Positions 1 to 5,875 of a DNA stretch of 7,468 bases are shown in pieces. The stretch covers positions 1 through 7,468 of the forward strand of contig JBNKLQ010000293.1 in the NCBI GenBank assembly GCA_050292445.1. Direction: 5' to 3'. The notes beneath the pieces are model-generated. The model was not told the origin of the DNA. It saw only the letters and a program-made list of their open reading frames with translations, and did no database searches. Made by a program: the position numbers and the translations under genes. This stretch comes from Leptofilum sp050292445. GTDB taxonomy: Bacteria > Chloroflexota > Anaerolineae > Promineifilales > Promineifilaceae. Position 1 is the stretch's first letter, and every line of letters starts with the position of its first letter.

Positions 1-640
1 GTGCCGCCCCACCAACCAGCTTGCCCCCAAAATGTACGCCATCAAATTCCGCAGCTTCTCCACGGTGATGATTGATCTGCTGCACCGCGTGGCCCCCCAA
101 TCCAAACACATCTTCCTCTATCGCAATGCCGAAGACCGGGCCCGCTCTATTGCCCGTGCCTTCAAAACGGTGGAAGCTGAGAATGAAGCGATGGACCCGG
201 CCAATCTGCGTGTGCGCACCAAATTTGTGCCGCTCATCAGCCAATATGCGGATCGAGCCACCAACGGCACGCTCTCTAAAGTGGAGTTCAGCATGTTGGC
301 CTGGCTGTCTGGCATGCAAAAATATGTGGAGCTATACGAGGCGGGCATCCCCATGTGCGCCGTGCGCTATGAGGATATGATTGCTGAACCAGAACAAATT
401 GTGCGCACATTGTTTACCTATTGCGATTTGCCCGTCACGCCAGAACGCATCGCCTTGGGAGTAAAGGCATTTGAGCGAGATTCGCAACAAGGGTCCAGCC
501 TGGCTCGCAAGAACCTAAAACAAGACGAGCAAAATCGTCTCACCGAAGAACATCTTCAAGAAATTCACCAGCTCCTGGCCGAGCACGCCACCATCCACAC
601 GGCCGATTTTATCGTCCCCGGCACCATTCAAACCACCTAA
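1..640 (+). CDS. Sulfotransferase-like protein, 5'-truncated by window edge
   Basis: The reading frame is open from base 2, so the ATG at 32 is probably internal and the true start lies upstream of the window; about 212 C-terminal residues are visible. The stretch HIFLYRNAEDRARS (coding about 104-148) matches the 3'-phosphate-binding motif of PAPS-dependent sulfotransferases, with the conserved Arg at 122-124 and Ser at 146-148 that contact the PAPS 3'-phosphate in the family. Further on, AVRYEDMIAEPEQIVRTLF followed by a DLPVTPE segment is the usual C-terminal layout (VRYEDL..P...L..L..FLGLP). The 5'-phosphosulfate loop that would confirm the family is not in view. By family it would transfer sulfate from PAPS to a hydroxyl or amine; the substrate cannot be told. 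It is followed by 70 bp and then a separate membrane protein gene, with no obvious terminator. A divergent member of the family is the main alternative. Confidence 0.75.
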   Translation, partial: CRPTNQLAPKMYAIKFRSFSTVMIDLLHRVAPQSKHIFLYRNAEDRARSIARAFKTVEAENEAMDPANLRVRTKFVPLISQYADRATNGTLSKVEFSMLAWLSGMQKYVELYEAGIPMCAVRYEDMIAEPEQIVRTLFTYCDLPVTPERIALGVKAFERDSQQGSSLARKNLKQDEQNRLTEEHLQEIHQLLAEHATIHTADFIVPGTIQTT

Positions 641-669
641 CCCCAACTGCCTGAAACTTTGCCCCGACG

Positions 670-702
670 ACCTCCGTATAGCGTGTGTTACAAACTGGAG
701 GT
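670..702 (+). promoter_or_regulatory. SD of the membrane protein gene with upstream complementary segment
   Basis: A strong Shine-Dalgarno GGAGG lies at 697-701, nine bases before the ATG at 711, and fixes that start. ACCTCC at 670-675 is exactly complementary to GGAGGT at 697-702, so a 6-bp stem with a 21-nt loop could hide the SD. The pairing is seen in the sequence; a role in translation control is only inferred, and a stem this short can occur by chance. Confidence 0.4.
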
Positions 703-710
703 AATAGCAA

Positions 711-1127
711 ATGGCTGACACAATTGATAGTTTAAAAGAAGCAGAAAAAGAAGCATTAGAGAACGACCATCAACCACTGAGCGAAAATCGATCTCGACAG
801 GTTCGACGGCACAAGGGCAATACCACTGGCGGCTTAATTCTTATCGGCATTGGCACAATCTTTTTGTTGAGCCAGCTCACAGGGTTTTATTTTCACAACT
901 GGTGGGCGCTATTCATTTTGATCCCTGGCGTGATGAAATTGAATGAGGCGTGGCAAAGTTACCGGGCAGACGGCCGTCTCACCCACAACACGCGTGGGGC
1001 ACTCATCGGCGGCACGCTGATTACAATGGTCGCCGCCTTCTTCTTGCTTAACCTGAGCTGGAATCTATTCTGGCCGCTGGTTTTGATTTTGCTGGGGATT
1101 AGTGCGCTACTGAACGCCCGTTCATAA
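711..1127 (+). CDS. Small four-helix membrane protein, LiaF/LiaI-like transmembrane domain
   Basis: The 138-aa product has a charged, hydrophilic cytoplasmic-looking N-terminus (residues 1-38, rich in Glu, Lys and Arg) followed by four hydrophobic segments at about 40-58, 62-77, 96-113 and 117-135. The pattern GGLILIGIGTIFLLSQ, then WWALFILIPGVMKL, then a second pair ending FWPLVLILLGISALL, is typical of the LiaI/LiaF-like (DUF5668-type) transmembrane region found near cell-envelope stress regulators. In that family the helices form a small hairpin pair and the repeated 'W/P..I.GI..L' ends mark the duplications. The start is set by GGAGG nine bases upstream. No sensor kinase or PspC-like neighbour is visible, so a stress role is not supported by context; treat as an uncharacterised membrane protein. 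Confidence 0.75.
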   Translation: MADTIDSLKEAEKEALENDHQPLSENRSRQVRRHKGNTTGGLILIGIGTIFLLSQLTGFYFHNWWALFILIPGVMKLNEAWQSYRADGRLTHNTRGALIGGTLITMVAAFFLLNLSWNLFWPLVLILLGISALLNARS

Positions 1128-1273
1128 CATCGTTTTTCTGCTGGTCACACCAACGACCACCTTACTGAGCTGGTGGGAGGGTGACGTGGGATAATCGCAC
1201 ACAGTGCTGATTGTTCCACCTCACCCCCTCACCGGCTCTTTTTCTTCTGAATTTCCTCTCGCCAAATCCCCCG

Positions 1274-1335
1274 TCCTCAATTACGATTGTTGTAGGTCAA
1301 GTTTGCATACTTGACCTACGGTTTCATTTGAGGAG
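1274..1335 (+). promoter_or_regulatory. SD of the methyltransferase gene and complementary upstream segment
   Basis: GAGGAG at 1330-1335 is the SD, nine bases before the ATG at 1345. TCCTCAA at 1274-1280 is complementary to TTGAGGA at 1328-1334, so pairing would enclose the 28-bp palindrome in a larger fold and cover the SD. A second ATG at 1340 opens only ATG-CAA-TGA, whose stop overlaps the true start. Regulation through this leader is inferred. Confidence 0.35.
1292..1319. repeat. 28-bp near-perfect palindrome in the methyltransferase leader
   Basis: Arms GTAGGTCAAGT (1292-1302) and ACTTGACCTAC (1309-1319) are exact inverted copies around a 6-bp centre TTGCAT. The centre is itself palindromic except for a T/T pair at 1303/1308, so 26 of 28 bases obey dyad symmetry. 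It ends 10 bp before the SD of the methyltransferase gene. It could be an operator for a dimeric regulator, an RNA hairpin in the leader, a dispersed REP-like palindrome, or, from its 11-6-11 geometry, a tyrosine recombinase core site. The rest of the 217-bp gap (1128-1344) holds no gene I can support. Confidence 0.75.
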
Positions 1336-1344
1336 CAAAATGCA

Positions 1345-2079
1345 ATGAGCAAGCCAGACATTAGAGAAAAATCCACCGTTGAACAAATCCGCCGCCGGTT
1401 CGACAATGACGTAGAGCGATTTTCTAACCTGCAAACGGGACAATCTTCCACAGTGGATGCGCCGTTGGCGCTGGAACTCATCACCAGCGCAGCGGCAGTG
1501 ACCAATCCCAATGCCACCCATTTTCTAGATGTGGGCTGCGGTGCCGGAAACTACAGTGTGAAGCTGCTGGAAAAGCTGCCCAATCGGGATGTCACCCTCA
1601 TTGATTTAAGCCAACCGATGCTGACGCGGGCCAAAGAACGGGTACAGGCAGAGAGCAACGGCCGTATTCACACCCACCAATCAGACATCCGCGAACTTGA
1701 GTTAAGGGAAAATCAGTTTGACATCATCATGGCAGCGGCGGTGCTGCACCATTTGCGGGAAGAGGCGGAGTGGACGGCCGTTTTCCAAAAATTTTATCAC
1801 GCGCTCAAACCCGGTGGCTCCATCTGGATTTCTGACTTAGTCACGCACACGGCCGAGGCAATTGAACAGATGATGGTGGCACGATACGGAGATTACCTTA
1901 CCCAACTCAAAGACGAAGCGTACCGCGACCACGTCTTCGCCTACATTGCCGCCGAGGACACCCCCCGCCCCCTGCTCTTCCAAATTGATCTGTTACGAAA
2001 AGTGGGCTTTGTCCAGACCGAGATTCTGCATAAAAACAGCGTTTTTGCCGCCTTCGGGGCCGTTAAGCCATGTGAATAA
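1345..2079 (+). CDS. Class I SAM-dependent methyltransferase
   Basis: The 244-aa protein has the full Rossmann-fold methyltransferase order: motif I FLDVGCGAGNY (60-70) for binding the S-adenosylmethionine methionine part, acidic motif II TLIDLS with Asp87 for the ribose hydroxyls, SDI at 113-115 near the adenine, motif IV FDIIMAAAVLHHL (125-137), and LKPGGSIWISDL (154-165) forming the strand after it. The C-terminal end ILHKNSVFAAFGAVK resembles the CmoA/trans-aconitate-like branch of small-molecule or RNA methyltransferases, but the carboxy-SAM-specific residues cannot be judged here. The methyl acceptor is unknown. The start is chosen from GAGGAG nine bases upstream. It is separated by over 200 bp from the membrane protein gene and by a hairpin from the recombinases, so it is probably its own transcription unit, with an unusual palindromic leader. 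Confidence 0.88.
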   Translation: MSKPDIREKSTVEQIRRRFDNDVERFSNLQTGQSSTVDAPLALELITSAAAVTNPNATHFLDVGCGAGNYSVKLLEKLPNRDVTLIDLSQPMLTRAKERVQAESNGRIHTHQSDIRELELRENQFDIIMAAAVLHHLREEAEWTAVFQKFYHALKPGGSIWISDLVTHTAEAIEQMMVARYGDYLTQLKDEAYRDHVFAYIAAEDTPRPLLFQIDLLRKVGFVQTEILHKNSVFAAFGAVKPCE

Positions 2080-2093
2080 GACCGGAAACACGA

Positions 2094-2111
2094 ACCCAGA
2101 ATCCTCTGGGT
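2094..2111 (+). terminator. Terminator-like hairpin after the methyltransferase gene
   Basis: ACCCAGA (2094-2100) and TCTGGGT (2105-2111) form a perfect 7-bp stem with a 4-base loop, starting 14 bp after the methyltransferase stop. No T-run follows directly; the nearest is five T at 2125-2129, too far for a classical intrinsic terminator. It may still slow or end transcription. Confidence 0.35.
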
Positions 2112-2130
2112 GGCTTGACATAAGTTTTTA

Positions 2131-2193
2131 AAGACCTCCATGAGATAGAATGGTTGCTCTCTACTTCAACCAATTTCATCTTATGGAGGTTTT
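2131..2193 (+). promoter_or_regulatory. Long SD-sequestering hairpin before the recombinase operon
   Basis: Bases 2131-2156 pair with 2167-2193 in a stem of 25 pairs, with one A.C mismatch (2147/2177), one bulged A (2173) and a 10-base loop (2157-2166). The outer part pairs ACCTCCAT (2134-2141) with ATGGAGGT (2183-2190), which contains the SD GGAGG (2185-2189) of the first recombinase. Three of the pairs are G.U on the + strand and would be A.C on the other strand, which favours a fold of + strand RNA or single-stranded DNA. It could keep recombinase translation low, or be an imperfect-palindrome recombination site recognised in folded form. The structure is plain in the sequence; its role is inferred. 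Confidence 0.75.
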
Positions 2194-2196
2194 CTA

Positions 2197-3057
2197 ATGT
2201 TCAGCGACATTGACCGCTTTGTCAAATGGCTGCGCCGCCGCAACCCCGGCGCCGATACCGCCAAGAGTTACCAGTATCATCTACGCAAATTCACCGAAGT
2301 TGTGGGTGACTGCGACCCCGCCGACGTCACTTTGCACGACGTTGACGACTTCATCACGTTTCAGGCCGAGCGGGAGCTTAAAAGCAGCTCCATAAATCGC
2401 AGTCTAACGGCCGTTACCTCCCTCTACCGTTTTCTAGCCGATGAAGACCCCACTTTAGAATGCCCTGTCCTGCGCCACCGCCACTGGCTGCGCGACCACC
2501 AGCGACTGCCCCGCGCCGTGCCCAAAGAAGAAGTGGAAAAGCTGTTTGCCGTCATTCAGGATGGGCGAGATAAAGCCATCTTCCTCCTCATGCTGCGCAG
2601 TGGATTGCGGGTTTCAGAGGTAGCCCGGTTCACCTTGCGCGACCTCTTTCTAGCCGAATCCCCGCCCCGGCTGCGGATTCATGGCAAAAACGACCGGGAA
2701 CGCTCAGTCTACCTCTCGGCGGCAACGGTGTTGGCGCTGAAGGCGCACCTGGATTCACGGCCAAAAGTGGAGAATGACACCGTCTTTCTCACCTACGCCG
2801 GGGAAGGGATTGGTGTGCGCGGCATCCAAAAACGGCTGCAACAGTACCGCCAGATGGCCGGAGTGGACCTCACCGCCCACCAACTCAGGCACAACTTTGC
2901 CAACAACCTGGTCCTGGCTGACGTGCCGGTCACTTCCATCCAAAAACTGCTGGGGCATGTCTGGGTGGGCACGACGCAAAACTACATTGCTGCCAACGAT
3001 GCCAAAGTGAAGGCCGACTTTGTCAAAGCCGCTGCCTGGTTGGAGGCGTGGCAATGA
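2197..3057 (+). CDS. Tyrosine recombinase (XerC/XerD-like integrase), first of a pair
   Basis: The 286-aa product has the usual Xer length and two domains: an N-terminal SAM-like core-binding domain (about 1-85) and a catalytic domain (about 105-280). All six active-site positions are present: Arg138 in SGLRVSE, Lys164 in HGKNDRE, His228 and Arg231 in HQLRH, His254 in LLGHVWVGTT, and the nucleophile Tyr263 in TQNYI. Such enzymes cut and rejoin DNA through a 3'-phosphotyrosine link at short inverted arms. The ATG at 2197 follows GGAGG with a 7-base spacer. The stop overlaps the start of a second recombinase (ATGA), so the two are translationally coupled and probably act together as a heteromer or on the same element. 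This is unlikely to be the housekeeping chromosome-dimer resolvase, because it is paired with a large partner beside an accessory block. The SD is inside a strong hairpin. Confidence 0.92.
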   Translation: MFSDIDRFVKWLRRRNPGADTAKSYQYHLRKFTEVVGDCDPADVTLHDVDDFITFQAERELKSSSINRSLTAVTSLYRFLADEDPTLECPVLRHRHWLRDHQRLPRAVPKEEVEKLFAVIQDGRDKAIFLLMLRSGLRVSEVARFTLRDLFLAESPPRLRIHGKNDRERSVYLSAATVLALKAHLDSRPKVENDTVFLTYAGEGIGVRGIQKRLQQYRQMAGVDLTAHQLRHNFANNLVLADVPVTSIQKLLGHVWVGTTQNYIAANDAKVKADFVKAAAWLEAWQ

Positions 3058-4622
3058 GCGAGAAACGAACCTTTCCTACCACTGCTGCCGTGCGGTATGA
3101 CCGGGCGTTAAACAAGAGCCTGAAGCTCAATCCGCCGCCGTCTCATCTGGTGGTGCCGTACTTTTCTAGCTGCTGGCCTGCGGAAAATGTCACCTTTCTG
3201 GAGCAGTACCGTGACTGGTTGGTGGGCATTGGCGCGGCTGAGGCAGTGATTAACCAGCACCGCCTGCCGATGGCCGGGCATGTGTTGGGTCTCAATCTCA
3301 AACCACATGACCAGCTCGCTCTGGCCGGTGACTTTGACAAGGCGCTGTGCTTTGTGCAGACCAGGCCCACCAGTGAGAGCTGGAAAAGGAATTGCTGCCA
3401 CTCGTTGGAATGGTTTCGCCGTTTTGTGAAGGAGCAGCGGGGCCTAATTATCCGCGACCAATTTTCTTTTGGCGATGGGACCCGCTTCCAGGAGGGGCTA
3501 CCGGCGTGGCTCATTGCTCAGTTGACCAGGTACCTCCACATCCGGCAGGCCAACTGGCGGCCGTCTCGGCTGGGGCAGATGACGTACCAGTTTTGGGCTA
3601 AATCGACCCGGATTTGGCGCTGGCTGTTTGCCGAGGTGGAGATTCAGGCGGTGGCGGAGATAACCCGTGACCATCTTTTTGCCTACATCGACGAGCAGCT
3701 TGTGGCCGGGTACAAGGTGGCGACCATCAATCTCAGCCTGCACACTTTTCAGGGGACGCTGCGGTTTTTGCAGCAGCAGGGGATAGCGGTGCCAAATGCG
3801 CTGCTAACTTTGCCGGGGCTCAAGAAGCCGCAATCCTTGCCCCGGTTCTTGACCGATACTCAGGTGGTGGCTTTGCGCGATGACTTCAGGCAGCGGGTGG
3901 CACAGGCCAGGACGGTGGCGGCCAAACGGAACGCGCACCTGGATCTGGCGGCGTTTTACCTGCTGTGGCAGTGTGGCCTTCGCGTCGGTGAGCTGGAGGA
4001 TTTGCAGCAGGCGGATGTGGACCTGGCGGCTGGGGTTATTCTCATTCGCGCCGCCAAGGGTTTGAAGGACCGCTCTGTTTATCTGACTGAGCGGGTCACT
4101 GAGGCCATTGAACAATACCTTGAGGTGCGCGGCCCGGCGTTAACGGACCATCTGTTCATCTACCGCCACAAGCCGCTGTCGAAGGACCTGGTGCGTAATC
4201 GCATGAAGGCGGCGGGTAAGCGTACTGGCGTAAAGGTGACGCCACATATGCTCAGGCATACGTTTGGGACGCAGTTGGTTAATGCCGGGGCGAAGGTGAC
4301 GACGATTCAGGCGTTGTTGGGGCATGTGCGGCTGAACACGACAATGACCTATGCTCGCGTCCATGACCAGACAGTGATGGATGACTATTTTCGGGCGATG
4401 GAGCAGATTGAGGGGGAACAGAACGCGATTTTCCCTCAAAAACCAGATACCGAAAGAGCCCTTGCCCTGCTGGATAAGTTGGGGCAAGATGGTCTGAGTG
4501 AACAGCAACAACAGATTCTGGCCGAATTGCGCCGCTGTTTGAACCACCCGGCGACAAATAGCACAGGAACTATTGTTAAGGAACAACCAATGCAACTACA
4601 GCTGGTGAAGATGCCGCCGTAG
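3054..4622 (+). CDS. Large tyrosine recombinase with tandem N-terminal helical domains, second of a pair
   Basis: I start this gene at the ATG at 3054, inside the ATGA overlap with the first recombinase, because GGAGG at 3042-3046 sits 7 bases before it; a GTG at 3048 would leave a 1-base spacer. The 522-aa protein carries the catalytic set Arg310 (CGLRVGE), Lys335 (AAKGLKDR), His398 and Arg401 (HMLRH), His424 (LLGHVRLNTT) and Tyr433 (MTYAR), in a domain of about 265-455. It is far longer than Xer proteins. Residues about 46-130 (from FLEQYRDWL to WFRRFVKEQ) and about 150-250 (from WLIAQLTRYL to TLRFLQQQG) both look like helical core-binding folds, so the extra length seems to be a second DNA-binding module. 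A Gln-rich helical tail (about 462-500) follows. Partnered small and large recombinases recall Tn554-type TnpA/TnpB, but no third gene is seen. The true function is likely integration or excision of a mobile element. Confidence 0.9.
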   Translation: MSEKRTFPTTAAVRYDRALNKSLKLNPPPSHLVVPYFSSCWPAENVTFLEQYRDWLVGIGAAEAVINQHRLPMAGHVLGLNLKPHDQLALAGDFDKALCFVQTRPTSESWKRNCCHSLEWFRRFVKEQRGLIIRDQFSFGDGTRFQEGLPAWLIAQLTRYLHIRQANWRPSRLGQMTYQFWAKSTRIWRWLFAEVEIQAVAEITRDHLFAYIDEQLVAGYKVATINLSLHTFQGTLRFLQQQGIAVPNALLTLPGLKKPQSLPRFLTDTQVVALRDDFRQRVAQARTVAAKRNAHLDLAAFYLLWQCGLRVGELEDLQQADVDLAAGVILIRAAKGLKDRSVYLTERVTEAIEQYLEVRGPALTDHLFIYRHKPLSKDLVRNRMKAAGKRTGVKVTPHMLRHTFGTQLVNAGAKVTTIQALLGHVRLNTTMTYARVHDQTVMDDYFRAMEQIEGEQNAIFPQKPDTERALALLDKLGQDGLSEQQQQILAELRRCLNHPATNSTGTIVKEQPMQLQLVKMPP

Positions 4623-4802
4623 TAGTGGCTGTGGGTAAGTGGGGAACACGGAGCTCGCGGAGTGTTCTCCACTTATCCACCAGTCAGGTTGACTGTTCTG
4701 ACTACCCTGGCAACGCCAACCCAAAAACCGGCAAGGTGAGCGGCACGTTCAGGAGAACGGCCACAGCCCAGGTGAAGACCCGTCGATAGCAGGTTCGAAA
4801 AC
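4623..4802. other. Structured 180-bp convergent intergenic region
   Basis: This gap lies between the recombinase stop (+) and the lipoprotein stop (-). Besides the 50-nt hairpin it holds CAGTCA-GGT-TGACTG at 4681-4695, overlapping AGTCAG (4682-4687) with CTGACT (4698-4703), a small stem CGTTC-AGGA-GAACG at 4746-4759, and AGGTT-CGAA-AACCT at 4791-4804 across the lipoprotein stop. The composition is GC-rich like the recombinases and turns AT-rich at about 4803-4812, so a junction between DNA of different origin probably lies at its right end. No RNA family was recognised. Confidence 0.5.
4631..4680 (+). terminator. 50-nt hairpin directly after the recombinase operon
   Basis: Arms 4631-4649 (GTGGGTAAGTGGGGAACAC) and 4662-4680 (GTGTTCTCCACTTATCCAC) pair along all 19 positions, two of them G.U, around a 12-base loop. 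It starts 8 bp after the recombinase stop at 4622. No T-run follows, so a classical Rho-independent terminator is not shown; it could protect the 3' end, work as a non-canonical terminator, or be an element end. On the - strand the two wobble positions become A.C mismatches, so the fold is best on the + strand. Confidence 0.6.
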
Positions 4803-4809
4803 CTAAGGC
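4702..4809 (-). pseudogene. Possible remnant of a GC-rich gene 3' end (weak)
   Basis: On the - strand a frame is open from the AT-rich junction (in-frame stop at 4810-4812) to TAG at 4702-4704, about 35 codons. Its product is hydrophobic and ends with VAVLLNVPLTLPVFGLALPG, like the last membrane helix of a protein. It has no start of its own and could be the tail of a gene cut by arrival of the AT-rich block. A + strand frame over the same bases (4625-4789) is equally open, so this may be chance in GC-rich DNA. Confidence 0.15.
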
Positions 4810-5864
4810 GTATTAATTTTTAGTACTTTAATACCTTTATCTTCAATAAAGACTAAACCTTGTGAATCAGGCGACCAAGATGGCAAAGACAACGGTACAT
4901 TGTCATCCTGTAACAGAGTTGTGGACAACCCCGTTTCTACGTCAAAAATATTAAATTTTCGAACCCTTTCGTTTGCTACTTTATCAACCCACAACCACGC
5001 AATCCAACGACCATTTGGTGAAATGGATGCACTGTATGAAGGATTATTTATATTAACTGTTCCTACATTAACCACTTTCTGGATTTCGAGTGTCTCAATA
5101 TTTGCAATATAAATCGCTGGGTCCACACCACCTGTTCCATTATAAACATCAGGTTCAACCTCATTGCCCATATATAAAATATGGCTCTCATCAACAAAAT
5201 AGGCAGTTCTATACACAAACTTGTCCATGAAAGGTAAATCTAACCTGACGGTATCCTGAGTCTCAGTATTGTAAATAACAAAAGAATCGTTACGAAGCAA
5301 AATTGTGTTTCCATACCAATCTAGCACATTGCTTATGCCTTCCGGTAAGTTAGGGAGGGGTGATATTACACCAGTTTCCACATCACATTGTTGAATGAGT
5401 ATCTTAGATATGCAATTTTCCCCTTCTAAGCAAAGTGGATTTGCATTGAACACTATTTTGGAATCATCTGGAGACCAGACAAGATCTGTATACTGTTGCA
5501 CTTCGCAAACTGTTTGAATATCTTGCCACGTAGATGTATTTACAATCGATATATCTCTGTTGCTCTGACTAAAAGCGACCATTGTTCCATCATGAGACCA
5601 AGATGGGTTTTCAAGTGGCACTATAGTCTCACCAAAATGAATTGCACCAATACCGGTTTCCTGCAGTGTTGTTGTGATCTGCAAGGTCTGAGATGGCGTT
5701 GGTAATAACAGGTCAACGGCAGATGTTGCAGTTGGTATTTGTTGTGTGGGTGTTATAGTCGATGAAGCAAGACTTTCAGTTTGGGGTTTGTTAATCACCA
5801 AGGAAGAACAACCCATTAAACCAAGTAATATAAAAAAGTGTGAGATTATTTTTTTTACACTCAT
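4803..5864 (-). CDS. Lipoprotein with PD40/TolB-like beta-propeller; candidate immunity protein
   Basis: The 353-aa product begins with Lys4-Lys5, a hydrophobic stretch and the lipobox LMGC (Cys19), a signal for lipid anchoring outside the cytoplasmic membrane. A Ser/Thr/Pro-rich linker (about 20-65) leads to a beta-propeller: four PD40-type motifs are seen at 87-99 (PSWSHDGTMVAFS), 128-139 (LVWSPDDSKIVF), 279-291 (SISPNGRWIAWLW) and 328-339 (PSWSPDSQGLVF), with more degenerate blades between. Cys120, 145, 151 and 160 could form disulfides, fitting an external location. It starts 11 bp after the Rhs-tip stop with a weak AGGGA ribosome site, so the two are likely co-transcribed. Position directly behind a cell-wall hydrolase toxin domain, in the compartment where that toxin would act, suggests an immunity or partner protein, but known lysozyme inhibitors are not propellers, so this is inference. 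It is as AT-rich as the Rhs gene and unlike its right-hand GC-rich neighbours. Confidence 0.85.
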   Translation of the reverse strand: MSVKKIISHFFILLGLMGCSSLVINKPQTESLASSTITPTQQIPTATSAVDLLLPTPSQTLQITTTLQETGIGAIHFGETIVPLENPSWSHDGTMVAFSQSNRDISIVNTSTWQDIQTVCEVQQYTDLVWSPDDSKIVFNANPLCLEGENCISKILIQQCDVETGVISPLPNLPEGISNVLDWYGNTILLRNDSFVIYNTETQDTVRLDLPFMDKFVYRTAYFVDESHILYMGNEVEPDVYNGTGGVDPAIYIANIETLEIQKVVNVGTVNINNPSYSASISPNGRWIAWLWVDKVANERVRKFNIFDVETGLSTTLLQDDNVPLSLPSWSPDSQGLVFIEDKGIKVLKINTP

Positions 5865-5875
5865 GTTTTTATTCC

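Noticed and set aside
2115..2151. TTGACA (2115-2120) and TAGAAT (2146-2151) as a sigma-70 promoter for the recombinases
   Set aside because: The spacer is 25 bp, far over the usual 16-18, and no better -10 lies at the right distance.
3048..3050. GTG as the start of the large recombinase
   Set aside because: It is one base after the GGAGG; the ATG at 3054 has a 7-base spacer and forms the typical ATGA overlap.
4140..4595. Open - strand frame of about 150 codons opposite the large recombinase
   Set aside because: It lies opposite the catalytic His/Arg/Tyr motifs of the recombinase, which are clearly coding; it has no family features.
4625..4789. 54-codon + strand frame after the large recombinase, starting at GTG
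   Set aside because: No ribosome site, it crosses the 50-nt hairpin, and the product resembles nothing I know.
4789..4806. tRNA T-arm-like sequence (GCAGGTTCGAAAACC) as a possible tRNA or tRNA-derived att site
   Set aside because: The 3' half of the stem and an acceptor arm do not fit, and no other tRNA arms are found upstream; the pairing seen is a simple 5-bp hairpin.
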